The notes under the pieces were generated by a model. It worked only from the letters and a program-made list of their open reading frames with translations. It had not been told where the DNA came from and ran no database searches. Of a stretch of 64,000 bases of DNA, positions 42,101 through 57,100 are shown in pieces; the stretch's first letter is position 1, and the number at the start of each line of letters is the position of its first letter. Source of the stretch: Leptasterias polaris (taxonomy: Eukaryota > Echinodermata > Asteroidea > Forcipulatida > Asteriidae); contig JAZGTN010000009.1 in the NCBI GenBank assembly GCA_037783415.1, positions 4,030,001 to 4,094,000 on the forward strand, given 5' to 3'. Made by a program: the position numbers and the translations under genes.

Positions 42101-45100
42101 ATACTGGGGCACTGATAACTGTTCTGGTAAGTGAGTTTAGCAAAGTTTGATACAGTTAGTACCATAATTTGAAAGTTGACAATAATTCTGAATTCTTTGT
42201 TTTGAATCTTGCTTTGTTTGATCAAACCTGCCTGAAAGGGGGAGCATTACATGATAGCAGAGATGTGTTAAAGACATTGTTTTGGAAATATTAAAAGTAA
42301 TTTCTTGTTCTTGCAGATTGTGGTCTAACCTGCCTGAATGGAGGAACACTTGATGAAGTAAGCTGCAGTTGTACATGCGACCAATACTGGGGCACTGATA
42401 ACTGTTCTGGTAAGTGAATATTGCAAAGTTTGATACAGTTAGTACCATAATTTGAAAGTTGACAATAATTCTGAATTCCTTGTTTTGAATCTTGCTTTGT
42501 TTGATCAGACCTGCCTGAAAGGGGGAGCATTACATGATAGCAGAGATGTTTTAAAGACATTGTTTTGGAAATATTAAAACTAATTTCTTGTTCTTGCAGA
42601 TTGTGGTCTAACCTGCCTGAATGGAGGAACACTTGATGAACAAAGCTGCAGTTGTACATGCGACCAATACTGGGTCAGTGATAACTGTTCTGGTAAGTGA
42701 ATTTAGCAAAGTTTGATACAGTTTAGTTAGTATTATAATTTGAAAGTCGGCAGTAATTTTGAATTTGTTGATTTGAATTTTGAATGTGCGATCCAACATG
42801 TCTGAATGGGACCGTAGCATTACTCTTATCAGAGATGAGTTAAAGACAATAGAAACATGATTCTTGTTCCTGCAGATTGTGGTCTCAACTGCCTGAATGG
42901 AGGAACACTTGAAGAAGGAATCTGCAGTTGTACATGTGACCAATACTGGGGCACTGATAACTGTTCTGGTAAGTGAGTTTAGCAAAGTTTGATACAGTTA
43001 GTACCATAATTTGAAAGTTGACAATAATTCTGAATTGCTTGTTTTGAATCTTGCTTTGTTTGATCAAACCTGCCTGAAGGGGGAGCATTACATGATAGCA
43101 GAGATGTGTTAAAGACATTGTTTTGGAAATATTAAAACTAATTTCTTGTTCTTGCAGATTGTGGTCTAACCTGCCTGAATGGAGGAACACTTGATGAAGT
43201 AAGCTGCAGTTGTACATGCGACCAATACTGGGGCACTGATAACTGTTCTGGTAAGTGAATATTGCAATGTTTGATACAGTTAGTACCATAATTTGAAAGT
43301 TGACAATAATTCTGAATTCCTTGTTTTGAATCTTGCTTTGTTTGATCAAACCTGCCTGAAAGAGGGAGCATTACATGATAGCAGAGATGTGTTAAAGACA
43401 TGGTTTTGGAAATATTAAAACTAATTTCTTGTTCTTGCAGATTGTGGTCTAACCTGCCTGAATGGAGGAACACTTGATGAACAAAGCTGCAGTTGTACAT
43501 GCGACCAATACTGGGGCAGTGAAAACTGTTCTGGTAAGTGAATTTAGCAAAGTTTGATACAGTTTAGTTAGTATTATAATTTGAAAGTTGGCAGTAATTC
43601 TGAATTTGTTGTTTTGAATTTTGAATGTGCGATCCAACATGCCTGAATGGGGTAGCATTACTCTTATCAGAGATGAGTTAAAGACAATAGAAACATGCTT
43701 CTTGTTCCTGCAGATTGTGGTCTAAACTGCCTGAATGGAGGAACACTTGATGAACAAAGCTGCAGTTGTACATGCGACCAATACTGGGGCAGTGATAACT
43801 GTTCTGGTAAGTGAATTTAGCAAAGTTTGTTACAGTTTAGTTAGTATTATAACTTGAAAGTTGGCAGTAATTCTGAATTTGTTGATTTGAATTTTGAATG
43901 TGCGATCCAACATGCCTGAATGGGGTAGCATTACTCTTATCAGAGATGAGTTAAAGACAATAGAAACATGCTTCTTGTTCCTGCAGATTGTGGTCTAAAC
44001 TGCCTGAACGGAGGAACACTTGAAGAAGGAAGCTGCAGTTGTACATGTGACCAATACTGGGGCACTGATAACTGTTCTGGTAAGTGAGTTTAGCAAAGTT
44101 TGATACAGTTAGTACCATAATTTGAAAGTTGACAATAATTCTGAATTCCTTGTTTTGAATCTTGCTTTGTTTGATCAAACCTGCCTGAAAGGGGGAGCAT
44201 TACATGATAGTAGAGATGTTTTAAAGACATTGTTTTGGAAATATTAAAAGTAATTTCTTGTTCTTGCAGATTGTGGTCTAACCTGCCTGAATGGAGGAAC
44301 ACTTGATGAAGTAAGCTGCAGTTGTACATGCGACCAATACTGGGGCACTGATAACTGTTCTGGTAAGTGAATATTGCAATGTTTGATACAGTTAGTACCA
44401 TAATTTGAAAGTTGACAATAATTCTGAATTCCTTGTTTTGAATCTTGCTTTGTTTGATCAAACCTGCCTGAAAGAGGGAGCATTACATGATAGCAGAGAT
44501 GTGTTAAAGACATGGTTTTGGAAATATTAAAACTAATTTCTTGTTCTTGCAGATTGTGGTCTAACCTGCCTGAATGGAGGAACACTTGATGAACAAAGCT
44601 GCAGTTGTACATGCGACCAATACTGGGGCAGTGAAAACTGTTCTGGTAAGTGAATTTAGCAAAGTTTGATACAGTTTAGTTAGTATTATAATTTGAAAGT
44701 TGGCAGTAATTCTGAATTTGTTGTTTTGAATTTTGAATGTGCGATCCAACATGCCTGAATGGGGTAGCATTACTCTTATCAGAGATGAGTTAAAGACAAT
44801 AGAAACATGCTTCTTGTTCCTGCAGATTGTGGTCTAAACTGCCTGAATGGAGGAACACTTGATGAACAAAGCTGCAGTTGTACATGCGACCAATACTGGG
44901 GCAGTGATAACTGTTCTGGTAAGTGAATTTAGCAAAGTTTGTTACAGTTTAGTTAGTATTATAACTTGAAAGTTGGCAGTAATTCTGAATTTGTTGATTT
45001 GAATTTTGAATGTGCGATCCAACATGCCTGAATGGGGTAGCATTACTCTTATCAGAGATGAGTTAAAGACAATAGAAACATGCTTCTTGTTCCTGCAGAT

Positions 45101-48100
45101 TGTGGTCTAAACTGCCTGAACGGAGGAACACTTGAAGAAGGAAGCTGCAGTTGTACATGTGACCAATACTGGGGCACTGATAACTGTTCTGGTAAGTGAG
45201 TTTAGCAAAGTTTGATACAGTTAGTACCATAATTTGAAAGTTGACAATAATTCTGAATTCCTTGTTTTGAATCTTGCTTTGTTTGATCAAACCTGCCTGA
45301 AAGGGGGAGCATTACATGATAGTAGAGATGTTTTAAAGACATTGTTTTGGAAATATTAAAAGTAATTTCTTGTTCTTGCAGATTGTGGTCTAACCTGCCT
45401 GAATGGAGGAACACTTGATGAAGTAAGCTGCAGTTGTACATGCGACCAATACTGGGGCACTGATAACTGTTCTGGTAAGTGAATATTGCAATGTTTGATA
45501 CAGTTAGTACCATAATTTGAAAGTTGACAATAATTCTGAATTCCTTGTTTTGAATCTTGCTTTGTTTGATCAAACCTGCCTGAAAGAGGGAGCATTACAT
45601 GATAGCAGAGATGTGTTAAAGACATGGTTTTGGAAATATTAAAACTAATTTCTTGTTCTTGCAGATTGTGGTCTAACCTGCCTGAATGGAGGAACACTTG
45701 ATGAACAAAGCTGCAGTTGTACATGCGACCAATACTGGGGCAGTGAAAACTGTTCTGGTAAGTGAATTTAGCAAAGTTTGATACAGTTTAGTTAGTATTA
45801 TAATTTGAAAGTTGGCAGTAATTCTGAATTTGTTGTTTTGAATTTTGAATGTGCGAACCAACATGCCTGAATGGGGTAGCATTACTCTTATCAGAGATGA
45901 GTTAAAGACAATAGAATTATGCTTCTTGTTCCTGCAGATTGTGGTCTAAACTGCCTGAATGGAGGAACACTTGATGAACAAAGCTGCAGTTGTACATGCG
46001 ACCAATACTGGGGCAGTGATAACTGTTCTGGTAAGTGAATTTAGCAAAGTTTGTTACAGTTTAGTTAGTATTATAACTTGAAAGTTGGCAGTAATTCTGA
46101 ATTTGTTGTTTTGAATTTTGAATGTGCGAACCAACATGCCTGAATGGGGTAGCATTACTCTTATCAGAGATGAGTTAAAGACAATAGAATTATGCTTCTT
46201 GTTCCTGCAGATTGTGGTCTAAACTGTCTGAATGGAGGAACACTTGAAGAAGGAAGCTGCAGTTGTACATGTGACCAATACTGGGGCACTGATAACTGTT
46301 CTGGTAAGTGAGTTTAGCAAAGTTTGATACAGTTAGTACCATAATTTGAAAGTTGACAATAATTCTGAATTCCTTGTTTTGAATCTTGCTTTGTTTGATC
46401 AAACCTGCCTGAAAGGGGGAGCATTACATGATAGCAGAGATGTGTTAAAGATATTGTTTTGGAAATATTAAAACTAATTTCTTGTTCTTGCAGATTGTGG
46501 TCTAACCTGCCTGAATGGAGGAACACTTGATGAACAAAGCTGCAGTTGTACATGCGACCAATACTGGGGCAGTGATAACTGTTCTGGTAAGTGAATTTAG
46601 CAAAGTTTGATACAGTTTAGTTAATATTATAATTTGAAAGTTGGCAGTAATTCTGAATTTGTTGTTTTGAATTTTGAATGTGCGATCCAACATGCCTGAA
46701 TGGGGTAGCATTACTCTTATCAGAGATGAGTTAAAGACATTGTTTTGGAAATATTAAAACTAATTTCTTGTTCTTGCAGATTGTGGTCTAACCTGCCTGA
46801 ATGGAGGAACACTTGATGAAGTAAGCTGCAGTTGTACATGCGACCAATACTGGGGCACTGATAACTGTTCTGGTAAGTGAATATTGCAAAGTTTGATACA
46901 GTTAGTACCATAATTTGAAAGTTGACAATAATTCTGAATTCCTTGTTTTGAATCTTGCTTTGTTTGATCAAACCTGCCTGAAAGGGGGAGCATTACATGA
47001 TACCAGAGATGTGTTAAAGACATTGTTTTGGAAATATTAAAACTAATTTCTTGTTCTTGCAGATTGTGGTCTAACCTGCCTGAATGGAGGAACACTTGAT
47101 GAAGTAAGCTGCAGTTGTACATGCGACCAATACTGGGGCACTGATAACTGTTCTGGTAAGTGAATATTGCAAAGTTTGATACAGTTAGTACCATAATTTG
47201 AAAGTTGACAATAATTCTGAATTCCTTGTTTTGAATCTTGCTTTGTTTGATCAAACCTGCCTGAAAGGGGGAGCATTACATGATAGCAGAGATGTGTTAA
47301 AGACATTGTTTTGGAAATATTAAAACTAATTTCTTGTTCTTGCAGATTGTGGTCTAACCTGCCTGAATGGAGGAACACTTGATGAACAAAGCTGCAGTTG
47401 TACATGCGACCAATACTGGGGCAGTGAAAACTGTTCTGGTAAGTGAATTTAGCAAAGTTTGATAGAGTTTAGTTAGTATTATAATTTGAAAGTTGGCAGT
47501 AATTCTGAATTTGTTGTTTTGAATTTTGAATGTGCGATCCAACATGCCTGAATGGGGTAGCATTACTCTTATCAGAGATGAGTTAAAGACAATAGAAATA
47601 TGCTTCTTGTTCCTGCAGATTGTGGTCTAAACTGCCTGAATGGAGGAACACTTGAAGAAGGAAGCTGCAGTTGTACATGTGACCAATACTGGGGCACTGA
47701 TAACTGTTCTGGTAAGTGAGTTTAGCAAAGTTTGATACAGTTAGTACCATAATTTGAAAGTTGACAATAATTCTGAATTCCTTGTTTTGAATCTTGCTTT
47801 GTTTGATCAAACCTGCCTGAAAAGGGGGAGCATTACATGATAGCAGAGATGTTTTAAAGACATTGTTTTGGAAATATTAAAAGTAATTTCTTGTTCTTGC
47901 AGATTGTGGTCTAACCTGCCTGAATGGAGGAACACTTGATGAAGTAAGCTGCAGTTGTACATGCGACCAATACTGGGGCACTGATAACTGTTCTGGTAAG
48001 TGAATATTGCAAAGTTTGATACAGTTAGTACCATAATTTGAAAGTTGACAATAATTCTGAATTCCTTGTTTTGAATCTTGCTTTGTTTGATCAAACCTGC

Positions 48101-51100
48101 CTGAAAGGGGGAGCATTACATGATAGCAGAGATGTGTTAAAGACATTGTTTTGGAAATATTAAAACTAATTTCTTGTTCTTGCAGATTGTGGTCTAACCT
48201 GCCTGAATGGAGGAACACTTGATGAAGTAAGCTGCAGTTGTACATGCGACCAATACTGGGGCACTGATAACTGTTCTGGTAAGTGAATATTGCAAAGTTT
48301 GATACAGTTAGTACCATAATTTGAAAGTTGACAATAATTCTGAATTCCTTGTTTTGAATCTTGCTTTGTTTGATCAAACCTGCCTGAAAGGGGGAGCATT
48401 ACATGATAGCAGAGATGTGTTAAAGATATTGTTTTGGAAATATTAAAACTAATTTCTTGTTCTTGCAGATTGTGGTCTAACCTGCCTGAATGGAGGAACA
48501 CTTGATGAACAAAGCTGCAGTTGTACATGCGACCAATACTGGGGCAGTGATAACTGTTCTGGTAAGTGAATTTAGCAAAGTTTGATACAGTTTAGTTAAT
48601 ATTATAATTTGAAAGTTGGCAGTAATTCTGAATTTGTTGTTTTGAATTTTGAATGTGCGATCCAACATGCCTGAATGGGGTAGCATTACTCTTATCAGAG
48701 ATGAGTTAAAGACATTGTTTTGGAAATATTAAAACTAATTTCTTGTTCTTGCAGATTGTGGTCTAACCTGCCTGAATGGAGGAACACTTGATGAAGTAAG
48801 CTGCAGTTGTACATGCGACCAATACTGGGGCACTGATAACTGTTCTGGTAAGTGAATATTGCAAAGTTTGATACAGTTAGTACCATAATTTGAAAGTTGA
48901 CAATAATTCTGAATTCCTTGTTTTGAATCTTGCTTTGTTTGATCAAACCTGCCTGAAAGGGGGAGCATTACATGATACCAGAGATGTGTTAAAGACATTG
49001 TTTTGGAAATATTAAAACTAATTTCTTGTTCTTGCAGATTGTGGTCTAACCTGCCTGAATGGAGGAACACTTGATGAAGTAAGCTGCAGTTGTACATGCG
49101 ACCAATACTGGGGCACTGATAACTGTTCTGGTAAGTGAATATTGCAAAGTTTGATACAGTTAGTACCATAATTTGAAAGTTGACAATAATTCTGAATTCC
49201 TTGTTTTGAATCTTGCTTTGTTTGATCAAACCTGCCTGAAAGGGGGAGCATTACATGATAGCAGAGATGTGTTAAAGACATTGTTTTGGAAATATTAAAA
49301 CTAATTTCTTGTTCTTGCAGATTGTGGTCTAACCTGCCTGAATGGAGGAACACTTGATGAACAAAGCTGCAGTTGTACATGCGACCAATACTGGGGCAGT
49401 GAAAACTGTTCTGGTAAGTGAATTTAGCAAAGTTTGATAGAGTTTAGTTAGTATTATAATTTGAAAGTTGGCAGTAATTCTGAATTTGTTGTTTTGAATT
49501 TTGAATGTGCGATCCAACATGCCTGAATGGGGTAGCATTACTCTTATCAGAGATGAGTTAAAGACAATAGAAATATGCTTCTTGTTCCTGCAGATTGTGG
49601 TCTAAACTGCCTGAATGGAGGAACACTTGAAGAAGGAAGCTGCAGTTGTACATGTGACCAATACTGGGGCACTGATAACTGTTCTGGTAAGTGAGTTTAG
49701 CAAAGTTTGATACAGTTAGTACCATAATTTGAAAGTTGACAATAATTCTGAATTCCTTGTTTTGAATCTTGCTTTGTTTGATCAAACCTGCCTGAAAAGG
49801 GGGAGCATTACATGATAGCAGAGATGTTTTAAAGACATTGTTTTGGAAATATTAAAAGTAATTTCTTGTTCTTGCAGATTGTGGTCTAACCTGCCTGAAT
49901 GGAGGAACACTTGATGAAGTAAGCTGCAGTTGTACATGCGACCAATACTGGGGCACTGATAACTGTTCTGGTAAGTGAATATTGCAAAGTTTGATACAGT
50001 TAGTACCATAATTTGAAAGTTGACAATAATTCTGAATTCCTTGTTTGGAATCTTGCTTTGTTTGATCAAACCTGCCTGAAAGGGGGAGCATTACATGATA
50101 GCAGAGATGTGTTAAAGACATTGTTTTGGAAATATTAAAACTAATTTCTTGTTCTTGCAGATTGTGGTCTAACCTGCCTGAATGGAGGAACACTTGATGA
50201 AGTAAGCTGCAGTTGTACATGCGACCAATACTGGGGCACTGATAACTGTTCTGGTAAGTGAATATTGCAAAGTTTGATACAGTTAGTACCATAATTTGAA
50301 AGTTGACAATAATTCTGAATTCCTTGTTTTGAATCTTGCTTTGTTTGATCAAACCTGCCTGAAAGGGGGAGCATTACATGATAGCAGAGATGTTTTAAAG
50401 ACATTGTTTTGGAAATATTAAAAGTAATTTCTTGTTCTTGCAGATTGTGGTCTAACCTGCCTGAATGGAGGAACACTTGATGAAGTAAGCTGCAGTTGTA
50501 CATGCGACCAATACTGGGGCACTGATAACTGTTCTGGTAAGTGAATATTGCAAAGTTTGATACAGTTAGTACCATAATTTGAAAGTTGACAATAATTCTG
50601 AATTCTTTGTTTTGAATCTTGCTTTGTTTGATCAAACCTGCCTGAAAGGGGGAGCATTACATGATAGCAGAGTTGTTTTAAAGACATTGTTTTGGAAATA
50701 TTAAAAGTAATTTCTTGTTCTTGCAGATTGTGGTCTAACCTGCCTGAATGGAGGAACACTTGATGAAGTAAGCTGCAGTTGTACATGCGACCAATACTGG
50801 GGCACTGATAACTGTTCTGGTAAGTGAGTTTAGCAAAGTTTGATACAGTTAGTACCATAATTTGAAAGTTGGCAGTAATTCTGAATTCCTTGTTTTGAAT
50901 CTTGCTTTGTTTGATCAAACCTGCCTGAAAGGGGAGCATTACATGATAGCAGAGATGTTTTAAAGACATTGTTTTGGAAATATTAAAAGTAATTTCTTGT
51001 TCTTGCAGATTGTGGTCTAACCTGCCTGAATGGAGGAACACTTGATGAAGTAAGCTGCAGTTGTACATGCGACCAATACTGGGGCACTGATAACTGTTCT

Positions 51101-54100
51101 GGTAAGTGAGTTTAGCAAAGTTTGATACAGTTAGTACCATAATTTGAAAGTTGGCAGTAATTCTGAATTCCTTGTTTTGAATCTTGCTTTGTTTGATCAA
51201 ACCTGCCTGAAAGGGGGAGCATTACATGATAGCAGAGATGTTTTAAAGACATTGTTTTGGAAATATTAAAACTAATTTCTTGTTCTTGCAGATTGTGGTC
51301 TAACCTGCCTGAATGGAGGAACACTTGATGAAGTAAGCTGCAGTTGTACATGCGACCAATACTGGGGCACTGATAACTGTTCTGGTAAGTGAATATTGCA
51401 AAGTTTGATACAGTTAGTACCATAATTTGAAAGTTGACAATAATTCTGAATTCCTTGTTTTGAATCTTGCTTTGTTTGATCAAACCTGCCTGAAAGGGGG
51501 AGCATTACATGATAGCAGAGATGTTTTAAAGACATTGTTTTGGAAATATTAAAAGTAATTTCTTGTTCTTGCAGATTGTGGTCTAACCTGCCTGAATGGA
51601 GGAACACTTGATGAAGTAAGCTGCAGTTGTACATGCGACCAATACTGGGGCACTGATAACTGTTCTGGTAAGTGAGTTTAGCAAAGTTTGATACAGTTAG
51701 TACCATAATTTGAAAGTTGGCAGTAATTCTGAATTCCTTGTTTTGAATCTTGCTTTGTTTGATCAAACCTGCCTGAAAGGGTGAGCATTACATGATAGCA
51801 GAGATGTGTTAAAGACATTGTTTTGGAAATCCTAAAACTAATTTCTTGTTCTTGCAGATTGTGGTCTAACCTGCCTGAATGGAGGAACACTTGATGAAGT
51901 AAGCTGCAGTTGTACATGCGACCAATACTGGGGCACTGATAACTGTTCTGGTAAGTGAATATTGCAAAGTTTGATACAGTTAGTACCATAATTTGAAAGT
52001 TGACAATAATTCTGAATTCCTTGTTTTGAATCTTGCTTTGTTTGATCAAACCTGCCTGAAAGGGGGAGCATTACATGATAGCAGAGATGTGTTAAAGACA
52101 TTGTTTTGGAAATATTAAAACTAATTTCATGTTCTTGCAGATTGTGGTCTAACCTGCCTGAATGGAGGAACACTTGATGAAGTAAGCTGCAGTTGTACAT
52201 GCGACCAATACTGGGGCACTGATAACTGTTCTGGTAAGTGATTATTGCAAAGTTTGATACAGTTAGTACCATAATTTGAAAGTTGACAATAATTCTGAAT
52301 TCCTTGTTTTGAATCTTGCTTTGTTTGATCAAACCTGCCTGAAAGGGGGAGCATTACATGATAGCAGAGATGTTTTAAAGACATTGTTTTGGAAATATTA
52401 AAACTAATTTCTTGTTCTTGCAGATTGTGGTCTAACCTGCCTGAATGGAGGAACACTTGATGAAGTAAGCTGCAGTTGTACATGCGACCAATACTGGGGC
52501 ACTGATAACTGTTCTGGTAAGTGAATATTGCAAAGTTTGATACAGTTAGTACCATAATTTGAAAGTTGACAATAATTCTGAATTCCTTGTTTTGAATCTT
52601 GCTTTGTTTGATCAAACCTGCCTGAAAGGGGGAGCATTACATGATAGCAGAGATGTTTTAAAGACATTGTTTTGGAAATATTAAAAGTAATTTCTTGTTC
52701 TTGCAGATTGTGGTCTAACCTGCCTGAATGGAGGAACACTTGATGAAGTAAGCTGCAGTTGTACATGCGACCAATACTGGGGCACTGATAACTGTTCTGG
52801 TAAGTGAATATTGCAAAGTTTGATACAGTTAGTACCATAATTTGAAAGTTGACAATAATTCTGAATTCCTTGTTTTGAATCTTGCTTTGTTTGATCAAAC
52901 CTGCCTGAAAGGGGGAGCATTACATGATAGCAGAGATGTTTTAAAGACATTGTTTTGGAAATATTAAAAGTAATTTCTTGTTCTTGCAGATTGTGGTCTA
53001 ACCTGCCTGAATGGAGGAACACTTGATGAAGTAAGCTGCAGTTGTACATGCGACCAATACTGGGGCACTGATAACTGTTCTGGTAAGTGAATATTGCAAA
53101 GTTTGATACAGTTAGTACCATAATTTGAAAGTTGACAATAATTCTGAATTCTTTGTTTTGAATCTTGCTTTGTTTGATCAAACCTGCCTGAAAGGGGGAG
53201 CATTACATGATAGCAGAGTTGTTTTAAAGACATTGTTTTGGAAATATTAAAAGTAATTTCTTGTTCTTGCAGATTGTGGTCTAACCTGCCTGAATGGAGG
53301 AACACTTGATGAAGTAAGCTGCAGTTGTACATGCGACCAATACTGGGGCACTGATAACTGTTCTGGTAAGTGAATATTGCAAAGTTTGATACAGTTAGTA
53401 CCATAATTTGAAAGTTGACAATAATTCTGAATTCCTTGTTTTGAATCTTGCTTTGTTTGATCAAACCTGCCTGAAAGGGGGAGCATTACATGATAGCAGA
53501 GATGTTTTAAAGACATTGTTTTGGAAATATTAAAAGTAATTTCTTGTTCTTGCAGATTGTGGTCTAACCTGCCTGAATGGAGGAACACTTGATGAAGTAA
53601 GCTGCAGTTGTACATGCGACCAATACTGGGGCACTGATAACTGTTCTGGTAAGTGAATATTGCAAAGTTTGATACAGTTAGTACCATAATTTGAAAGTTG
53701 ACAATAATTCTGAATTCCTTGTTTTGAATCTTGCTTTGTTTGATCAAACCTGCCTGAAAGGGGGAGCATTACATGATAGCAGAGATGTTTTAAAGACATT
53801 GTTTTGGAAATATTAAAAGTAATTTCTTGTTCTTGCAGATTGTGGTCTAACCTGCCTGAATGGAGGAACACTTGATGAAGTAAGCTGCAGTTGTACATGC
53901 GACCAATACTGGGGCACTGATAACTGTTCTGGTAAGTGAATATTGCAAAGTTTGATACAGTTAGTACCATAATTTGAAAGTTGACAATAATTCTGAATTC
54001 TTTGTTTTGAATCTTGCTTTGTTTGATCAAACCTGCCTGAAAGGGGGAGCATTACATGATAGCAGAGTTGTTTTAAAGACATTGTTTTGGAAATATTAAA

Positions 54101-57100
54101 AGTAATTTCTTGTTCTTGCAGATTGTGGTCTAACCTGCCTGAATGGAGGAACACTTGATGAAGTAAGCTGCAGTTGTACATGCGACCAATACTGGGGCAC
54201 TGATAACTGTTCTGGTAAGTGAGTTTAGCAAAGTTTGATACAGTTAGTACCATAATTTGAAAGTTGGCAGTAATTCTGAATTCCTTGTTTTGAATCTTGC
54301 TTTGTTTGATCAAACCTGCCTGAAAGGGGAGCATTACATGATAGCAGAGATGTTTTAAAGACATTGTTTTGGAAATATTAAAAGTAATTTCTTGTTCTTG
54401 CAGATTGTGGTCTAACCTGCCTGAATGGAGGAACACTTGATGAAGTAAGCTGCAGTTGTACATGCGACCAATACTGGGGCACTGATAACTGTTCTGGTAA
54501 GTGAGTTTAGCAAAGTTTGATACAGTTAGTACCATAATTTGAAAGTTGGCAGTAATTCTGAATTCCTTGTTTTGAATCTTGCTTTGTTTGATCAAACCTG
54601 CCTGAAAGGGGGAGCATTACATGATAGCAGAGATGTTTTAAAGACATTGTTTTGGAAATATTAAAAGTAATTTCTTGTTCTTGCAGATTGTGGTCTAACC
54701 TGCCTGAATGGAGGAACACTTGATGAAGTAATCTGCAGTTGTACATGCGACCAATACTGGGGCACTGATAACTGTTCTGGTAAGTGAGTTTAGCAAAGTT
54801 TGATACAGTTAGTACCATAATTTGAAAGTTGGCAGTAATTCTGAATTCCTTGTTTTGAATCTTGCTTTGTTTGATCAAACCTGCCTGAAAGGGTGAGCAT
54901 TACATGATAGCAGAGATGTGTTAAAGACATTGTTTTGGAAATCCTAAAACTAATTTCTTGTTCTTGCAGATTGTGGTCTAACCTGCCTGAATGGAGGAAC
55001 ACTTGATGAAGTAAGCTGCAGTTGTACATGCGACCAATACTGGGGCACTGATAACTGTTCTGGTAAGTGAATATTGCAAAGTTTGATACAGTTAGTACCA
55101 TAATTTGAAAGTTGACAATAATTCTGAATTCCTTGTTTTGAATCTTGCTTTGTTTGATCAAACCTGCCTGAAAGGGGGAGCATTACATGATAGCAGAGAT
55201 GTGTTAAAGACATTGTTTTGGAAATATTAAAACTAATTTCATGTTCTTGCAGATTGTGGTCTAACCTGCCTGAATGGAGGAACACTTGATGAAGTAAGCT
55301 GCAGTTGTACATGCGACCAATACTGGGGCACTGATAACTGTTCTGGTAAGTGATTATTGCAAAGTTTGATACAGTTAGTACCATAATTTGAAAGTTGACA
55401 ATAATTCTGAATTCCTTGTTTTGAATCTTGCTTTGTTTGATCAAACCTGCCTGAAAGGGGGAGCATTACATGATAGCAGAGATGTTTTAAAGACATTGTT
55501 TTGGAAATATTAAAACTAATTTCTTGTTCTTGCAGATTGTGGTCTAACCTGCCTGAATGGAGGAACACTTGATGAAGTAAGCTGCAGTTGTACATGCGAC
55601 CAATACTGGGGCACTGATAACTGTTCTGGTAAGTGAATATTGCAAAGTTTGATACAGTTAGTACCATAATTTGAAAGTTGACAATAATTCTGAATTCCTT
55701 GTTTTGAATCTTGCTTTGTTTGATCAAACCTGCCTGAAAGGGGGAGCATTACATGATAGCAGAGATGTTTTAAAGACATTGTTTTGGAAATATTAAAAGT
55801 AATTTCTTGTTCTTGCAGATTGTGGTCTAACCTGCCTGAATGGAGGAACACTTGATGAAGTAAGCTGCAGTTGTACATGCGACCAATACTGGGGCACTGA
55901 TAACTGTTCTGGTAAGTGAATATTGCAAAGTTTGATACAGTTAGTACCATAATTTGAAAGTTGACAATAATTCTGAATTCCTTGTTTTGAATCTTGCTTT
56001 GTTTGATCAAACCTGCCTGAAAGGGGGAGCATTACATGATAGCAGAGATGTTTTAAAGACATTGTTTTGGAAATATTAAAACTAATTTCTTGTTCTTGCA
56101 GATTGTGGTCTAACCTGCCTGAATGGAGGAACACTTGATGAAGTAAGCTGCAGTTGTACATGCGACCAATACTGGGGCACTGATAACTGTTCTGGTAAGT
56201 GAATATTGCAAAGTTTGATACAGTTAGTACCATAATTTGAAAGTTGACAATAATTCTGAATTCCTTGTTTTGAATCTTGCTTTGTTTGATCAAACCTGCC
56301 TGAAAGGGGGAGCATTACATGATAGCAGAGATGTGTTAAAGACATTGTTTTGGAAATATTAAAACTAATTTCTTGTTCTTGCAGATTGTGGTCTAACCTG
56401 CCTGAATGGAGGAACACTTGATGAACAAAGCTGCAGTTGTACATGCGACCAATACTGGGGCAGTGAAAACTGTTCTGGTAAGTGAATTTAGCAAAGTTTG
56501 ATAGAGTTTAGTTAGTATTATAATTTGAAAGTTGGCAGTAATTCTGAATTTGTTGTTTTGAATTTTGAATGTGCGATCCAACATGCCTGAATGGGGTAGC
56601 ATTACTCTTATCAGAGATGAGTTAAAGACAATAGAAATATGCTTCTTGTTCCTGCAGATTGTGGTCTAAACTGCCTGAATGGAGGAACACTTGAAGAAGG
56701 AAGCTGCAGTTGTACATGTGACCAATACTGGGGCACTGATAACTGTTCTGGTAAGTGAGTTTAGCAAAGTTTGATACAGTTAGTACCATAATTTGAAAGT
56801 TGACAATAATTCTGAATTCCTTGTTTTGAATCTTGCTTTGTTTGATCAAACCTGCCTGAAAGGGGGAGCATTACATGATAGCAGAGATGTGTTAAAGACA
56901 TTGTTTTGGAAATATTAAAAGTAATTTCTTGTTCTTGCAGATTGTGGTCTAACCTGCCTGAATGGAGGAACACTTGATGAAGTAAGCTGCAGTTGTACAT
57001 GCGACCAATACTGGGGCACTGATAACTGTTCTGGTAAGTGAATATTGCAAAGTTTGATACAGTTAGTACCATAATTTGAAAGTTGACAATAATTCTGAAT

